64,000 bases of DNA from Lepidostoma basale (Eukaryota > Arthropoda > Insecta > Trichoptera > Lepidostomatidae). The first letter of the stretch is position 1, and each line of letters begins with the position of its first letter. Position numbers and translations under genes: made by a program. The stretch is taken from positions 1,984,001-2,048,000 of the forward strand of contig JAHDVF020000883.1 in NCBI GenBank assembly GCA_022606425.2, read 5' to 3'. A model generated the notes under the pieces. The model was not told where the DNA came from. It made no database searches and saw nothing but the letters and a program-made list of their open reading frames with translations. This document shows positions 22,571 through 33,410 of this stretch, in pieces.

Positions 22571-22773
22571 TATTTTATTTAAATATTCTTTTTAATTTTT
22601 TTTACGTGTGAATCTTTTATTTATATAATTAAAAGAGTTTATTAAAAGCTAAGGTATTAACACTGTTGTATTCCATAGTAATACACTTTGAAAATTTAAA
22701 ATAATGTTTGTTATTGTATCGATTTTTACATGCGTTTTTCAATAGTCTTAGTTTTTATTATATACTCGTATTT

Positions 22774-22812
22774 GCACCTGAAGATGGAGCTATCCTCCGA
22801 AACATGTCGTGT
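22774..22812 (+). ncRNA. Hammerhead-ribozyme-like motif, one-armed copy (F8)
   Basis: Stem I is GCAC (22774-22777) with GUGU (22809-22812; the outer pair is G-U). Core CUGAAGA is at 22778-22784, extra U 22785. Stem II is GGAG (22786-22789) with CUCC (22795-22798) and loop CUAUC. GAAAC is at 22799-22803, palindrome ACAUGU at 22802-22807 and cleavage-site base C22808. All invariant core bases are present. No second arm was found, so this unit is single. Confidence 0.65.
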
Positions 22813-22814
22813 TT

Positions 22815-24290
22815 TTTTTATATTTAGTGGATTATAAACAACATTATTTTCAATTTCCAAAGGAATCAAAAGAGTTATTGTAAAATTCATCAAAGAATTT
22901 GTTTTTCTCCAATATTTTGAATCTGCAAAAATTATGGAGGACCGGATATTATCAGATTCATTATAATTTTATAAAGTATATCATTGAGTGATTTAGTAGC
23001 ATAAGAACGCCTTATATTCAAATAACAAGTTTTAAGAAAGAAATTGAAGAATTTTTTTTAAATATATAACCGACCCTGAAGATAGAGACTACTACGATCT
23101 CCAAAACGTAGGATTCAGCATTGATATCTGATGTCGCCACATAAGGAGAAGGGTAGATTATGAAAAAACTATTATTTACACCTGAGTAAAGCTTGTTTAC
23201 TCCTTTTATCGTTCTTTTTTCAAATTACCTTAATAAGGAACTCCCTATATAAACGTGGCCCATAGCGTAAGTAAGCTGTAACATACATTTACAATTAGTA
23301 CGCGTTTTGTGTTAATTTTGATCGCACTTACAAAAAATAACATAGTAACTACGTTGCCGAGTACGTAAGTACTATTATTGGTTAATATACCCCCCTAGGC
23401 TGACTAACAATAAAAAATCATTCTAACATATTTAGTGAATTGGTTCAAAAACGTATTTTTACATTTTGTATTTTAAATAATTGACGGTGGGAAGTAGTAC
23501 TGAATTATGAAATTACCTTTACTGGGTTATCTGTTAACTATACAACACTTCTACAGTAAAATACTCTAATACAATCGACACTGGCTGGTAAATGCATGGC
23601 CCTATGTACTTATCCATAATTTTGTATGTAAATTTTTTAAATCACTCTTACGAGTATGTCCGAATACTTAAATAGATATCAAGTATATAATTCTTATCCA
23701 ACGCATATGAGTTTAGGTGCGTACGAAATAATATGGTTAGTATGAATTTAAAAGTTTGTGTGGAAATATTAATATTAATTATCACTTACAAAAATAACTT
23801 TGAGTATATTTAATCTAAAGGGTAATAGAAAACTAATCATATTTCCGCCTAAATTTCACAATTCACACCTGTAGTTACGTTCATGTTTGAAAAAATCAAT
23901 AAAATTTTAACATTCTTCATATCCTGCGTCAACCTAATGATTAAATATTTTTTTATGATACTTAAGTGTGTGCTTTAGAAATTTTCATAATGCGCCTCGA
24001 GATTTTGTTTCTCGATTATTTTTTATTCGATAATCTTTTAAAATTGCTTATATTTGTTATTTAATTCAATTAAATTTTACAAACTTCATCGCGCTGTAAC
24101 AAGATAAAAACCAGTAATTATTTTCTATTGAATAACTTTTGAAAAACATTGTACTTTCACAACACTTAAATATGTTTGTGAATTGTTACTCAAATGTACA
24201 CAACACAAATGACGACGAATATAGAAGAAATTATTATTTATTTACAAGTGAATATGTGCGAGAAATATATGTGTTGTAATCGACAATAAC
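22815..24290. other. Mostly unassigned AT-rich DNA
   Basis: Apart from the F9 relic near 23.1 kb and an F2 segment at about 24205-24240 (CAACACAAATGACGACGAAT), nothing was recognised. Confidence 0.4.
23070..23130 (+). ncRNA. Hammerhead-like relic (F9)
   Basis: CUGAAGA, extra U, AGAGA and UCUCC flanking a loop, then AAAAC where GAAAC is needed, then GUAGGA. It resembles the F9 elements at 33.0 and 57.8 kb. The G12 loss predicts no activity. Confidence 0.35.
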
Positions 24291-24297
24291 TTGACCC

Positions 24298-24336
24298 TTA
24301 TCAAACTTAGACATTAACCCTGTCTAAGTTTGATAA
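24298..24336. repeat. 16-bp inverted repeat
   Basis: TTATCAAACTTAGACA (24298-24313) and TGTCTAAGTTTGATAA (24321-24336) pair exactly around a 7-nt loop. Confidence 0.9.
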
Positions 24337-24584
24337 CCATTAATTGTATTATTATTTAAATTTTTATATAAAAAATCTTCATGCGGAATAATTTTTTTTT
24401 TAATAATTTTAAAAATGAAACTATGAAGACGGATAATATCAGGATAAAAAATCTCATGTTGATACAATGAAATATGTGATTTGACACTCATAAAAAAAAA
24501 CATCTGAATTACTCGTAAAAAAAACATCTGAAGATGAAATTATTTGAAAATTCACGTGTTTTCCATTTAACCCTTTTCTTCTTC

Positions 24585-25365
24585 TTCTTCTTCTTCTTCT
24601 TCGAGTGCCATGCAGGTCCCCCCAACGTCGGCTATTACCCTGGCGTAAGCCTCTCTGTCCTATACCAGACGGAACAACTCCCCCACCCCTTGAACTCCGG
24701 TCCATTCCCTGATATTCTCGAGTCAGGACATTTAAGGTCTTCCGGCACCGCGCCTACCCTCGATATTCCCCTTTATGATGAGGTGCAGCAGATCGTATTT
24801 CTCGTTGTGGAGAATGTGTCCCAAATATGCCATATTTCTAGACTTCATATCAGACAGCAATTATCTTCCTACTCTGGCTCTATGTAGCACCTCATTGTTG
24901 GTGACCATATCAGTCCATGAGATCCACAACATTATGCGATGGAGCCACATTTCAAGTGCTTCTTTACGTTTGAGAATGCCCTCGCAAGGCGAAACAAATT
25001 TGTCACAATTTATATAAATTAAATCCAAGGTAAAACAACTAAACAGTCGTGTTTACTATTGTAAATTAATAATGGATTTTTTTTCAAAATTATTACTTCA
25101 ACCATCAATATGCTTCTATGCGGTTTATTGTGTTCACTCTAAGGGCTCAGGTCTCCACTCCGTATAGTAATATGGACCAAATATAGCACTTGAATATCCT
25201 GTCTCAATTTTAAGTTGACGTTGTGTCATTGCAGAAGAATAGTCTCATATTATTGAATGCGGCCCTCGCAATCTCTATTCTGCACCTCCCTTATTTTTTG
25301 GGATCAATGTTGTCTGTTATAAACACTGCCGAGATATTTAAATATGTTATGTCGGCTAAATAGCA
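24585..25365 (-). pseudogene. LINE-B tail relic, split by an insertion
   Basis: The minus strand from about 25365 down gives YLGSVYN, VQNRDCEGRIQ, LKLRQDIQVLYLV and then, after a gap at about 24975-25125, ALEMWLHRIMLWISWTDMVT, NNEVLHRARVGR, YLGHILHNEKYDLLHLIIKG, REWTGVQGVGELFRLVQDRE and AYARVIADVGGTCMALE before a GAA run (24579-24603). The 28.7 kb copy is continuous across the gap, which shows that the gap is an insertion. Confidence 0.8.
24970..25125 (+). mobile_element. One-armed hammerhead-like element inserted in LINE-B
   Basis: The 28.7 kb LINE-B copy reads through where this copy has about 150 extra bases. The insert opens with a hammerhead-like motif: UUGAGAA (24970-24976), U, stem GCC/GGC (24978-24980 with 24988-24990), GAAAC (24991-24995), and the 10-nt palindrome ACAAAUUUGU ending at 25003, then C. 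About 120 nt of AT-rich tail follow. Core C3 and G8 are changed. The borders are approximate, within about 10 nt. Confidence 0.55.
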
Positions 25366-25392
25366 TGAACTTGAATGAATACCACTAAATAA

Positions 25393-25742
25393 TAAATTAT
25401 AAATTAACTAACATAACTAACCATCACGCCGTCTCAGCGTAGGGGTAGGCAGAAAGAATGGACTGCTACACTTTTCTTTCCTGACATATTTCTTTCGCTT
25501 CCTCAACATTCATACATCGTGTCATGCACGCGCGTCGATTTTTCTGACTCCTCACATGGCCGACATTCAATATTTGATTTATTTTATTTGCCATGTTTTC
25601 CTCTGTCTTCCTCTATTTCTGGTTCCATTTACATCGTTAAATATAATGTTTTTACCATTCTTTCTTCATTCATTCTTTCCATATGTCCAAACCATCTTAA
25701 TGATTCTTTCATTATTTTGTTCATAACATGTTGGAAGATGTT
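25393..25742 (-). pseudogene. LINE-A tail relic
   Basis: The minus strand reads ESLRWFGHMERMNEERMVK, NRGR, HVRSQKNRRACMTRCMNVEE and AKEICQERKV, with the frame broken around the Arg-Pro-Arg-Lys site. It ends in AACTAACATAACTAACC (25406-25422). Confidence 0.8.
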
Positions 25743-26214
25743 ATGAAATAAATTATAAATTATAAATGCATTCCAATAATAATAATTTGCTAAAATCACT
25801 TGTTTTTTTTAATACTTTAATATATTTTTGCACTAAAAATATATAAATAGAGTTTCTTCAATGCGATTTTAAACAACTCTACTATTTATTTTTACATGTT
25901 TCGTCTTACAAGAGTACTCGTATTAAGAAAATGCACCAAATGATTTAAACCACAGATTCCCAACATTTTCTCGACCATAACTCCTTATTCAAGAAAAAAA
26001 ATCAAGCCCCCCTCTCCCATAAATAAATCATTATATCGAGTATTTATTTACTAATCTTCAAAGACTTGTAACCGACAATTCTAAATCATATTTGAAATAT
26101 ACCGAATATACCGAATATACTGATTAAAAAAAAAAACAATTATTTTCGCGATAGCAATAAGTTAGAATTTTTAGCTAACGTGGATGCAACTTAAGAATTT
26201 CACATCGGGATAAT

Positions 26215-26545
26215 ATTTTGTAGGATTGAAGTACCCCTAAGCGTCGTCCATAGTCCAATAGCCAGCCAATTTCTAGTTATTTTAACCCTTTCGCTAATGC
26301 TTATGTATTAGAAATTTTACCACTAGTTTTATCAGCTAGGTGGCTGAGAGGATATCATTAAAAAAAACGCACGACGGATGGAGTAAAATAGAGAACGCAT
26401 GCTATCCGCTTAGCCACCTGGACAACGTATATAAGCAACGGTGAAAAGTTAAATAGAAAATTTATAAATTAGCTGGCTTTTGCGTTTTCTAACTTTGACT
26501 ACTGACGACCCTTTGGGGGTACTATTGTACAATCCTGCAAAATCC
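26215..26545. repeat. F10 foldback element with nested inner palindrome
   Basis: Outer arms: TAGGATTGAAGTACCCCTAA (about 26222) against TTTGGGGGTACTATTGTACA (about 26512), and CCAGCCAATTT against AAATTAGCTGGC. Inner arms: TAGGTGGCTGAGAGGATATC (26337-26356) against GCTATCCGCTTAGCCACCTG (26400-26419). The centre has no coding frame. No other copy was seen here. Confidence 0.7.
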
Positions 26546-26649
26546 TATGCCGCGTCAATCCCATCCCAAGTCAATTTCCTATGTCGTGCCCTCCCCTTGT
26601 AGGATCGATAAAAGATTAGTTAACAAAAAAAAAATATTTCAAAACATTT

Positions 26650-26945
26650 AGTTATTAAATAATTAGTACGAATGATAACATCAGTTTTCTAGAAGTTTTA
26701 TTATATTTTATGAGAATGAAATGTTGCGCCCTTCTAAAGAATTATGAAATGTAAAACATTTGATAATGCCTTAGAAGGGCGGGGCGAAACATGTCATTCC
26801 CATAAAATATTAAACTTCTAGAAAACTGACTTTTTAATTGAACTTCTAGAAAACTGACTTTTTAATTGAACTTCTAGAAAACTGACTTTTTCATTTGTAT
26901 TAATTATTTAATATGGAGTTTTACATCATTGTTCAAGAAACAATA
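26650..26945. repeat. F1 foldback with internal triplication
   Basis: Left inner GTTGCGCCCTTCTAAAGAAT, right inner TTGATAATGCCTTAGAAGGG followed by CGGGGCGAAACATGTC, which has a 4-nt insertion before GAAAC. The right arm carries three copies of a 29-bp unit beginning AACTTCTAGAAAACTGACTT (about 26814-26895). The outer end ACATCATTGTTCAAGAAACA lies at 26923-26942. Confidence 0.85.
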
Positions 26946-26999
26946 AATATTTAATTATTGATTTGGTCGACCTTCATTTACCTCTTGTTCTGCTACCAC

Positions 27000-27550
27000 C
27001 CCTAAGGAAGACCCCAACGTCTACTGGGAGTCAGTACCACCCCCATTGGGAACCTATGTTTTAATCTGACGAAAAAATAAATATTTAAATTTAATCAAAT
27101 ATATGGACCTGATCTTCCATCCATACACTTTTTAAAGCTTTTTTTTTATCTTTATTTAATTTCAATACTAATTTAATTGGTGCCCGCGATGTTCACCAAA
27201 GATAATGTCTTCCAAGGATGACATATCGACATGACACTTACCTGTTTTTTCCAAGACTAGATCTGGTTTTTATGTTCCAAAACACGATTTTGAATGTACG
27301 CATACTTTGTCTTATACCAAGACAATATTGTTATTTTTTTAAACTTGTTAATACTGTTATGTGTTGATGAAGTTGCTAATATTTAGATACATAACATTAT
27401 ATTACATAAATTAGTTAGACTGACCGAATATTAGTAGTTTCTATCTCTCGCAACAGTTGCTATAAATAATATAAAATATATTGGCGTTTTCGAACAGTTT
27501 ATAAGAATATTTAAGTTTTTATTATTGATTAAAACAACAAATAATATTGT
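27000..27550. other. No gene or named repeat seen
   Basis: AT-rich, with one C-richer patch at 26985-27050 that has no frame or match. Confidence 0.4.
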
Positions 27551-27554
27551 GATA

Positions 27555-27660
27555 TGTAATTAATACGAATGAAGACGTATGTTGTCTAGAAATTTATTAT
27601 ATTTTATATGAATAACATGTTTCGCCTGTCTAAAGCATTATCAAATAGTGTGTTATGAAA
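27555..27660 (-). repeat. F1 left-arm fragment
   Basis: AATTAATACGAATGAAGACG to CATGTTTCGCCTGTCTAAAG. The partner arm is absent. Confidence 0.7.
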
Positions 27661-28099
27661 TTTCATATATACTAGCATTATAATATAAGTATATGTATTT
27701 ACAACAACAACAATTGGCAACTACCGTGGCATTTCTATTTAACAAATCAATTATTATTTTAACAAATCAATAATTATTTTAACTAATAATTAAATAAAAC
27801 GATGTTTTTTAACTGTAAAACGATGTAGGCGCGGCCAACCTTACGGACCAAGAACTATAACATATAATATTTAAATTCAGTAAAAATTTAAACAAAATTA
27901 CAATTTTTTCAAAAATTATATATGAATATGTAAGAGATAATAAAAATAAAACCCATTGTATTAAACACGAACCTCCAAGAATACCTGTAATACCAATAGT
28001 TAAATTCAGAAAAATTTTACATAAATATTTGAAGATTATTTTTGTATAGAATCATGTTTACCACCCCTGATTTGTATGTATATAAAGGACTAAGTTTAC

Positions 28100-28265
28100 A
28101 ATAGTGTTACCAGTCTGTCGATGCCAGCGAGCCTGGCGAAACCGGTCGCTGTCTAAATAAAGATAAAAGTGGAAGTAGTTAAAAAACATCGTTTTATTTA
28201 ATTATTATTTAAAATGAACTTCCATCAAGAGATTTCAGTAAAATCATTTAATTATTTTAACCCTT
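28100..28265 (+). repeat. F5 single arm with hammerhead-like motif
   Basis: CAGU (28111-28114), CUGUCGA (28115-28121), U, stem II GCCAG/CUGGC (28123-28127 with 28133-28137), GAAAC (28138-28142), ACCGGU (28141-28146), C28147, then GCUG pairing with CAGU over 4 bp including one G-U. The tail matches the F5 arm (GATAAAAGTGGAAGTAGTTA). Core position 6 is U instead of A, as in the 12 kb copy. Confidence 0.6.
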
Positions 28266-28494
28266 AATTCAACCGAAGGATACTTTTTCCCACATAATAT
28301 TATCCATTAAAAGCAACGAGAAACTACCACATCAAAAGGCCCAAGTGTCATTCCAAGAAACAACAAAAATGTTACACTTTGCTGGAAGCTAAGGATTGAA
28401 AACGCTAAAAGAAATATCCATATTTCTTAAGACATTGCTCAGTATTATTTACAAAATTAAATACAAATAAAATTATCGAACAGAACAATATTCT

Positions 28495-28990
28495 TCATCT
28501 TCAAGTGCCCTGTCGGGTTTCCCCAGCGATGGTGATCACTTTGGCGAACCCTTTCCCTGTCCTGCGCTGCTCGAAACAGTTCCTCCACACTTCGGATGCC
28601 GGTCCACTCCCTCACGATTTGCAGCCAGGACATCTGTCTCCTACCGGGCCCTCGGCGTCCCTTAATTTCCCCCTCCTTGTTAGTTAGAGAAGGGGGTACT
28701 TTTCCCCACGCAGAACATGACCCAGGTGTGAAATCTTCCGAATATTTATGGTTAATAACAGCTCCCTGTCAACTCTAGCTCGCCTCAGGACTTCGGTATT
28801 GGTAACCATGTCTGTCCAGGGAATTCTGAGCATTCGGCGATAGAGCCACATTTCAAATGCTTCCAGTCTGTTCATTGAGTTGACTTTTAAGACCCACGTC
28901 TCACATCCTAAAACAGACCACACATAGCATTTGATCAATCTCTGGCGGAGTTTCAAATTTATGTTATCATTACAGAAGAGTGATTTCATT
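28495..28990 (-). pseudogene. LINE-B C-terminal fragment
   Basis: The minus strand is open over about 100 codons: LFCNDNINLKLRQRLIKCYV, WSVLGCETWVLKVNSMNRLE, AFEMWLYRRMLRIPWTDMVT, NTEVLRRARVDRELLLTINI and RKISHLGHVLRGEKY. The rest, down to 28495, continues the family ([24 protein letters not shown]) behind frameshifts. The right end at about 28985 repeats GAAATTACTCTTCTG in inverted form over 28970-29000. Confidence 0.8.
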
Positions 28991-29234
28991 TAATTAAATG
29001 AAATTACTCTTCTGCAAACAAATTTTTTGGGGTATTCTTTCTCATGTTTTGTATTTCAACTGAAAACAATATTATTTCATATAATCAGTTTCCTTCTGGC
29101 CCGATTATGGGTTAAGATAAAACTGTTAAAAGTAATAATTATGCCCATTGCCCGTGAGTACGAGCATAAGGAATACAAAAATATTTAAATATGTGTTCTG
29201 TGTCATTTGGTGTGGCTACATAGTCCTATATTAG

Positions 29235-29545
29235 AATGACAGACTTTGTCTCACTACGGACAAGGATATTCTACCCCCACGGCTGGACCCCTACCTCTCC
29301 GTCTCACCGACCCCTGGCACGTAGCGACGACTTTTTCCACTCCGCTCTATCGGTTGCCAACTGCTCCCAGTCCATTTGTCTGTCTTCTCTCTTTATTGAG
29401 TATGGAGGTTGTCCTTATATCTCTTGCGCTGTCCACCGGGCTTCCTTTTCCCTTCTAACAGTTCACTATTTAATATGTTTTTGGGAATCCTGTTGTCGTT
29501 TGTGCGAGAACATGACTAGACTAGCGCAAAAGAACGCGAGTGAAT
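29235..29545 (-). pseudogene. LINE C-terminal relic, unassigned family
   Basis: The minus strand contains REDRQMDWEQLATDRAEWKK, a wording common at the very C-terminus of RTE/CR1-type LINEs, preceded and followed by stops. Two open plus-strand frames across it are shadows. Confidence 0.5.
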
Positions 29546-30144
29546 AGTGTCTCCATGTTGGAACAGTTGGAACTCCTTAGCACCTCGGCATTGGAGACTT
29601 TGTGGAACCAACTATTAGAAATATATTAACACAGTTAAATAAAACTGAATATTAATATTAGAAGTTTAACTATATCAGCGTATAAAGTGTATTTATTAAT
29701 AAAATACTTCGACCCACACAAGTTAAGTAAGTCTAACACCAAGCAACAATTTTAAATTTTTTTTTTTCCGTGCCATGTTCTGTGAAGATATTGATGAGCT
29801 AGTTTGATACGTACGAGTGTATTCTTGTCTCCGTGAACCCAGGCGGAAACGTTCGAATCATACGTCGTTAATTTAAATTTGATGCATTAAGAGATACGTC
29901 ATTTTGTATCATTTCAGATGCGAACATCTCGTATGTGTCTAATAAACCGAATCTTTAGCTTAACGTTTAATTATTTGCCATCTTAAAATGTAAGTATAAT
30001 TAAAACTACCCAAAGACAAAGAAGTAACTTGCTAATATTGTACATCTGTAAAAGATTGTTGAGATATATTAGCATATCTACGATTACATTTCCATGTTGC
30101 CTTTTCTTAATTATCTTAAATTAATGGTTGGTGTGTTAAGTAAC
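29546..30144. other. No gene or named repeat seen
   Basis: T-rich patch at 29758-29768; otherwise nothing assigned. Confidence 0.4.
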
Positions 30145-30390
30145 GAATCAAAAAAAAAAATTCTATACAATAGGTCATTAGAATTTTTAGAATTTTTTTA
30201 TACAATAGGTCAATAGGTCATTATTTTAGCTATTATATTGATTCTCATGACATGTGATATATACGAGTATGTAGCCAGCCAATCTATCGCCATTTTATTG
30301 TCACGTGAATTCTACACCAGACCAAAGACAGTGTGATAATCACACTGCCATCGCCGGGAATCGAACCCGGGACCTACGGTATGGAAGTTA
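30145..30390 (-). repeat. SINE-1 copy (tRNA-derived)
   Basis: The minus strand starts CCATACCGTAGGTCCCGGGT TCGATTCCCGGC, a perfect tRNA T-arm/B box (30354-30378). It continues with the body GTGTGATTATCACACTG and TGGTCTGGTGTAGAATTCAC and the end CATGTCATGAGAATCAATAT. Near the 3' end the segment ATACAATAGGTCA is repeated. The acceptor-side head is truncated. Confidence 0.85.
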
Positions 30391-30424
30391 ATTATTTGAA
30401 GAAATTTTGAAGAAAAACCTATAT

Positions 30425-30705
30425 TCACAACACATTTTTGCTATCGTGTCCGCAACGCCGACCTAAGAAAAACTTGTGAAATAGAGGACCGCTCGGTGAA
30501 ATAGATCCAAAAGTAGATACCGGAGGGACCATGTATCCCGAATAGATGGTGACAGACTCGCATATACAGCCGCTTATGAAATCCCCTCCGGACACCGCCC
30601 ACCTGGAAGACCGCCTAAGAAATGGATGGACAGCTGGACCTCATCATCCCACGAGACAAGATTTTGGTGTCACAGATCGTAAGATCTATTAAAAGAAGAA
30701 GAAGA
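30425..30705 (+). pseudogene. LINE-D tail relic
   Basis: RVRNADLRKTCEIEDRSVK, then a segment matching WIPNRWXQTRI, GRPPKKWMDSWTSSSHETR-like text near 30602-30660, and the AAG tail at 30692-30708. Stops interrupt. Confidence 0.75.
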
Positions 30706-30734
30706 AGATTTTTTTTGCTATTTTCAAAAAAAAA

Positions 30735-30790
30735 ATGGGACCGAGGACGTTCTCGCTCCGAAACATGTCTGTAAAAAGTAAATGAAAATG
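30735..30790 (+). ncRNA. Hammerhead-like relic
   Basis: CCGAGGA, CGUUCUCGCUCC, GAAAC, AUGU, C, UGUAAAA. GAAACAUGUC is intact, but the core U4 is C and stem II is not convincing. Confidence 0.3.
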
Positions 30791-31129
30791 TTTTAAAAAA
30801 TATTATTAAAATGTGAATTCACTGTTGTTATAGTGAATATTAAGAATAATTTATTTTCTTATTTTATGTTGTTTTGGGTCATGTGCTAAGGGGAGAAAAA
30901 TACCACCTCCTTCGACTGATATTTGAGGGATGTCGGGGAGTTGGTAGAAATCAGTTGTTCTGGGAAACATAAAATAATGAACAGGAATGACAAGAGTTCA
31001 GAACCTGTTCCAAGTGGCAGACAGAGATGCCATTGCTGCAGTGATCGTTAAGATTTCGCGTGAAACTATATACGAGTATACTCGTAAAATAAAAATCTTG
31101 TATGTTTATTAAAACGTTATGGTTATTTA

Positions 31130-31185
31130 ATTTAATGTTATATAGTTTTACTTGCACCCAAACGTCATCAGGGTAATATTATATG
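31130..31185 (-). ncRNA. Hammerhead-like relic (F6-like)
   Basis: The minus strand: ACC, CUGAUGA (intact core), C, GUUUG/CAAGU with GGUG loop, then AAAAC in place of GAAAC, then UAUAUAAC. It looks like an F6 descendant that lost G12 and the stem III palindrome. Confidence 0.35.
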
Positions 31186-31454
31186 AGGTAAAAAGAGGTA
31201 TTAGTGACATTATCAGTTACATATAGTTATGCTAGAATATGACATACTCGTATACCATCCAAACGATAAAAATATTTTTGCTGTTTTCTCTGGCATTGCT
31301 TCTACATACAGGCATACAGGTTGCTTCTACAGGCTGTAAGATACTTACTTATCCACATTTATTTGAATGATGTCGTCAATTTTGATTTTACATAAGCAAA
31401 AGGCATATGCAGTCGAGGAGAATTGAGTTTCTTTGATCATATTCCTCGGAGAGA

Positions 31455-31620
31455 GCTTAAAAACTGAAAAAAATATTGTCACAAGTAGTGTTCGGACAAA
31501 AGAATTAGAGATAGATCTTCCGCGCGATGGTGTGATCAAATTAAGGAAATGGCTGTGGAAGATCTTAACTGGGCTGTGCGGACTACGAAGATTGGACATA
31601 TTTTATCTTAGCCACAGGCA
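31455..31620 (+). pseudogene. LINE C-terminal fragment
   Basis: SARWCDQIKEMAVEDLNWAV and RTTKIGHILS near 31522-31612 resemble the Arg-Trp-x-Asp-x-Ile C-terminal wording of LINEs. The family is not the same as the neighbour at 31.7 kb. Confidence 0.45.
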
Positions 31621-31689
31621 GTACAATATATCACCACCTTCATTAATCATCAATCCAAGTTTCAATCACCGGGATTGGCTTGCAGCAAA

Positions 31690-32170
31690 GTCTCTCTAAA
31701 ATACCACAATGCCTCAAGACTTAAGTCTTCAACCAGTGCGTCTTGCCAGTCATGACGTACGGAGCCAAGATGTGGACACTGACAAAAGGTCTAGTCTACA
31801 GATTCAAGGTCGCCCAACGCTCCATGAAAAGAGCCATGCTTGGAATAACCATAAGGGACAAATCTAGAAACGAATTTATTCAACAACAAACCAAGGTGAC
31901 TGAAATGGCTCTGAGGATGGGCGGGCTGAAGTGGTGATGGTCTGGCCATGTCTGTCGGAGAACCGACGGCCGATGGGGGAGACGGGTTCTGGAGTGGAGA
32001 CCGCGTACAGGATTCCGCAGAGTTGGACGTCCCCCTGCCCGCTGGACCGAAGATTTGAAGAGGATTGCTGGACATGGATGGATGGAAGCCGCAATGGATA
32101 GGGGGCGGTAATGTGCTTTGGGAGAGACCTACATTCAGCAGTGGATGACAAACGGTTGATGATGATGAAT
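31690..32170 (+). pseudogene. LINE-E (RTE-like) C-terminal relic
   Basis: CVLPVMTYGAKMWTLTKGL is followed by KVAQRSMKRAMLGITIRDKS and RNEFIQQQTKVTEMALRMGG, then LKW and a stop (TGA at 31935). The next frame continues RRTDGRWGRRVLEWRPRTG, PPARWTEDLKRIAGHGWMEA and ERPTFSSG-like text, ending in a TGATGATGA tract at 32157-32166. A TGA-repeat end is typical of RTE-clade LINEs. GC content is well above the surroundings, which suggests a younger insertion. It is 5'-truncated and interrupted. Confidence 0.8.
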
Positions 32171-32261
32171 GTCCATTAACAGATTTGCTGATTCTATCTG
32201 GATGCCACTTGGATTTTTTTTAATGTGGTAGTTCCTGTTACTTTCATCATTTTTGTATACG

Positions 32262-32467
32262 ACGGGTTATTTGAACCCAATTATTGTATACATTGATTTA
32301 GTTATTGATTCTTTTGACATGTGATTGGTAGCTAGTTTATCGCAACTTATTGTCACATGTATTCTACCAGCATGAGATTTTTTTTCAGACTGTTTTTGCC
32401 GGGAATCGAACCCGGGACCTTCGGTGTGGCATAGTTGTTGCCATTCTACCACGAGGGCCGTCAGTCT
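32262..32467 (-). repeat. SINE-1 copy (tRNA-derived)
   Basis: The minus strand begins GACGGCCCTCGTGGTAGAAT. It runs through GGTCCCGGGTTCGATTCCCG (32397-32421), a perfect B box, then the body, and ends GGGTTCAAATAA. This is the most complete tRNA-like head in the window; the 5' part resembles a tRNA D-arm (GTGGTAGAATGGC). Confidence 0.85.
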
Positions 32468-32959
32468 TCAGCAGTGAGGAAAAAGAGGATGAAAAAATTA
32501 ATAAAAGATTTTCAATTTGTTTGATTATATTTATTTATTTTGCCACAGTTTACGCAGTATAAAAAATGTGTAACAAAAATATAATTTAGTGAATTACAGC
32601 CTATTTTAATATCAATTGAGATAAATAATTATATTTACAAACTTAACATTAAATATTATAATGTAAAACATAAAGCTATCGGCATATGCTCTAAACTATC
32701 TTAAAATGTGATCGAATGAAGCTTTGCAATTTTGGACGGATAGATAAGGTCATAAAGGACTGATCTTAAAATAGTTTTTAAAAATATAAAACATCTCTTA
32801 AATTTAACAGTTTAAAATACTATAAATATGATTTCTATTTACAAACAGGAAACATAAAACAAAAAGATAAAATTGGCACTTCTCATCACGTTTCTTCTAT
32901 CGTTGTTTCTTGATTATTGTACATAATGTAATTATATAATTGCGTAGATTTTCACCGTT

Positions 32960-33095
32960 GGTAGCAATATGTTTTTTGGGATCATTGGGATATTTTGGGA
33001 TCATTACCACCAGGAAGATGGAGACTGCAACGTTTCCGAAACGTCTCTCCAGAATGACGAGTTCCACAGATTTTTCCAAGATCCCAAAAAACATA
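32960..33095. repeat. F9 foldback element
   Basis: ATGTTTTTTGGGATC (32969-32983) is inverted at GATCCCAAAAAACAT (about 33080-33094). On the right side, AGGAAGA, U, GGAGAC/GUUUCC (6 bp with wobble), GAAAC, GUCU forms a hammerhead-like layout with a changed first core base and an ACGU palindrome. A related foldback is at 57.6-57.9 kb. Confidence 0.65.
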
Positions 33096-33410
33096 ATGTC
33101 ATATTTTTTGTTCCATGAAAATGAAATGATTTTTTTTATTCATCACACTAACGAAACTGTCATAACAGTAGTGTAACTACATATTTACATCTTAAGTTTT
33201 TTTAAATTGTTTTATGTTTATTAAAAAAAGGAAAATATATACGTAAATAATTTTAGTCTTTTTTTCAGTACCCACGAAAACATAAATTTGTTTTTTATAG
33301 TACTAAAGAGTTTATAAATTAATTCTTATCTAGAGATCTGCGTTGTGTACACATTTTCTCATATCACAAAGTACGTATGTAATTTAAAGTTATTTTTTAT
33401 TCTTTTTTGG

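Noticed and set aside
30354..30378. A tRNA gene from the perfect T-arm/B box (also at 32.4 kb)
   Set aside because: No acceptor stem or anticodon arm pairs around it, and the same body and tail recur at other SINE-1 copies.
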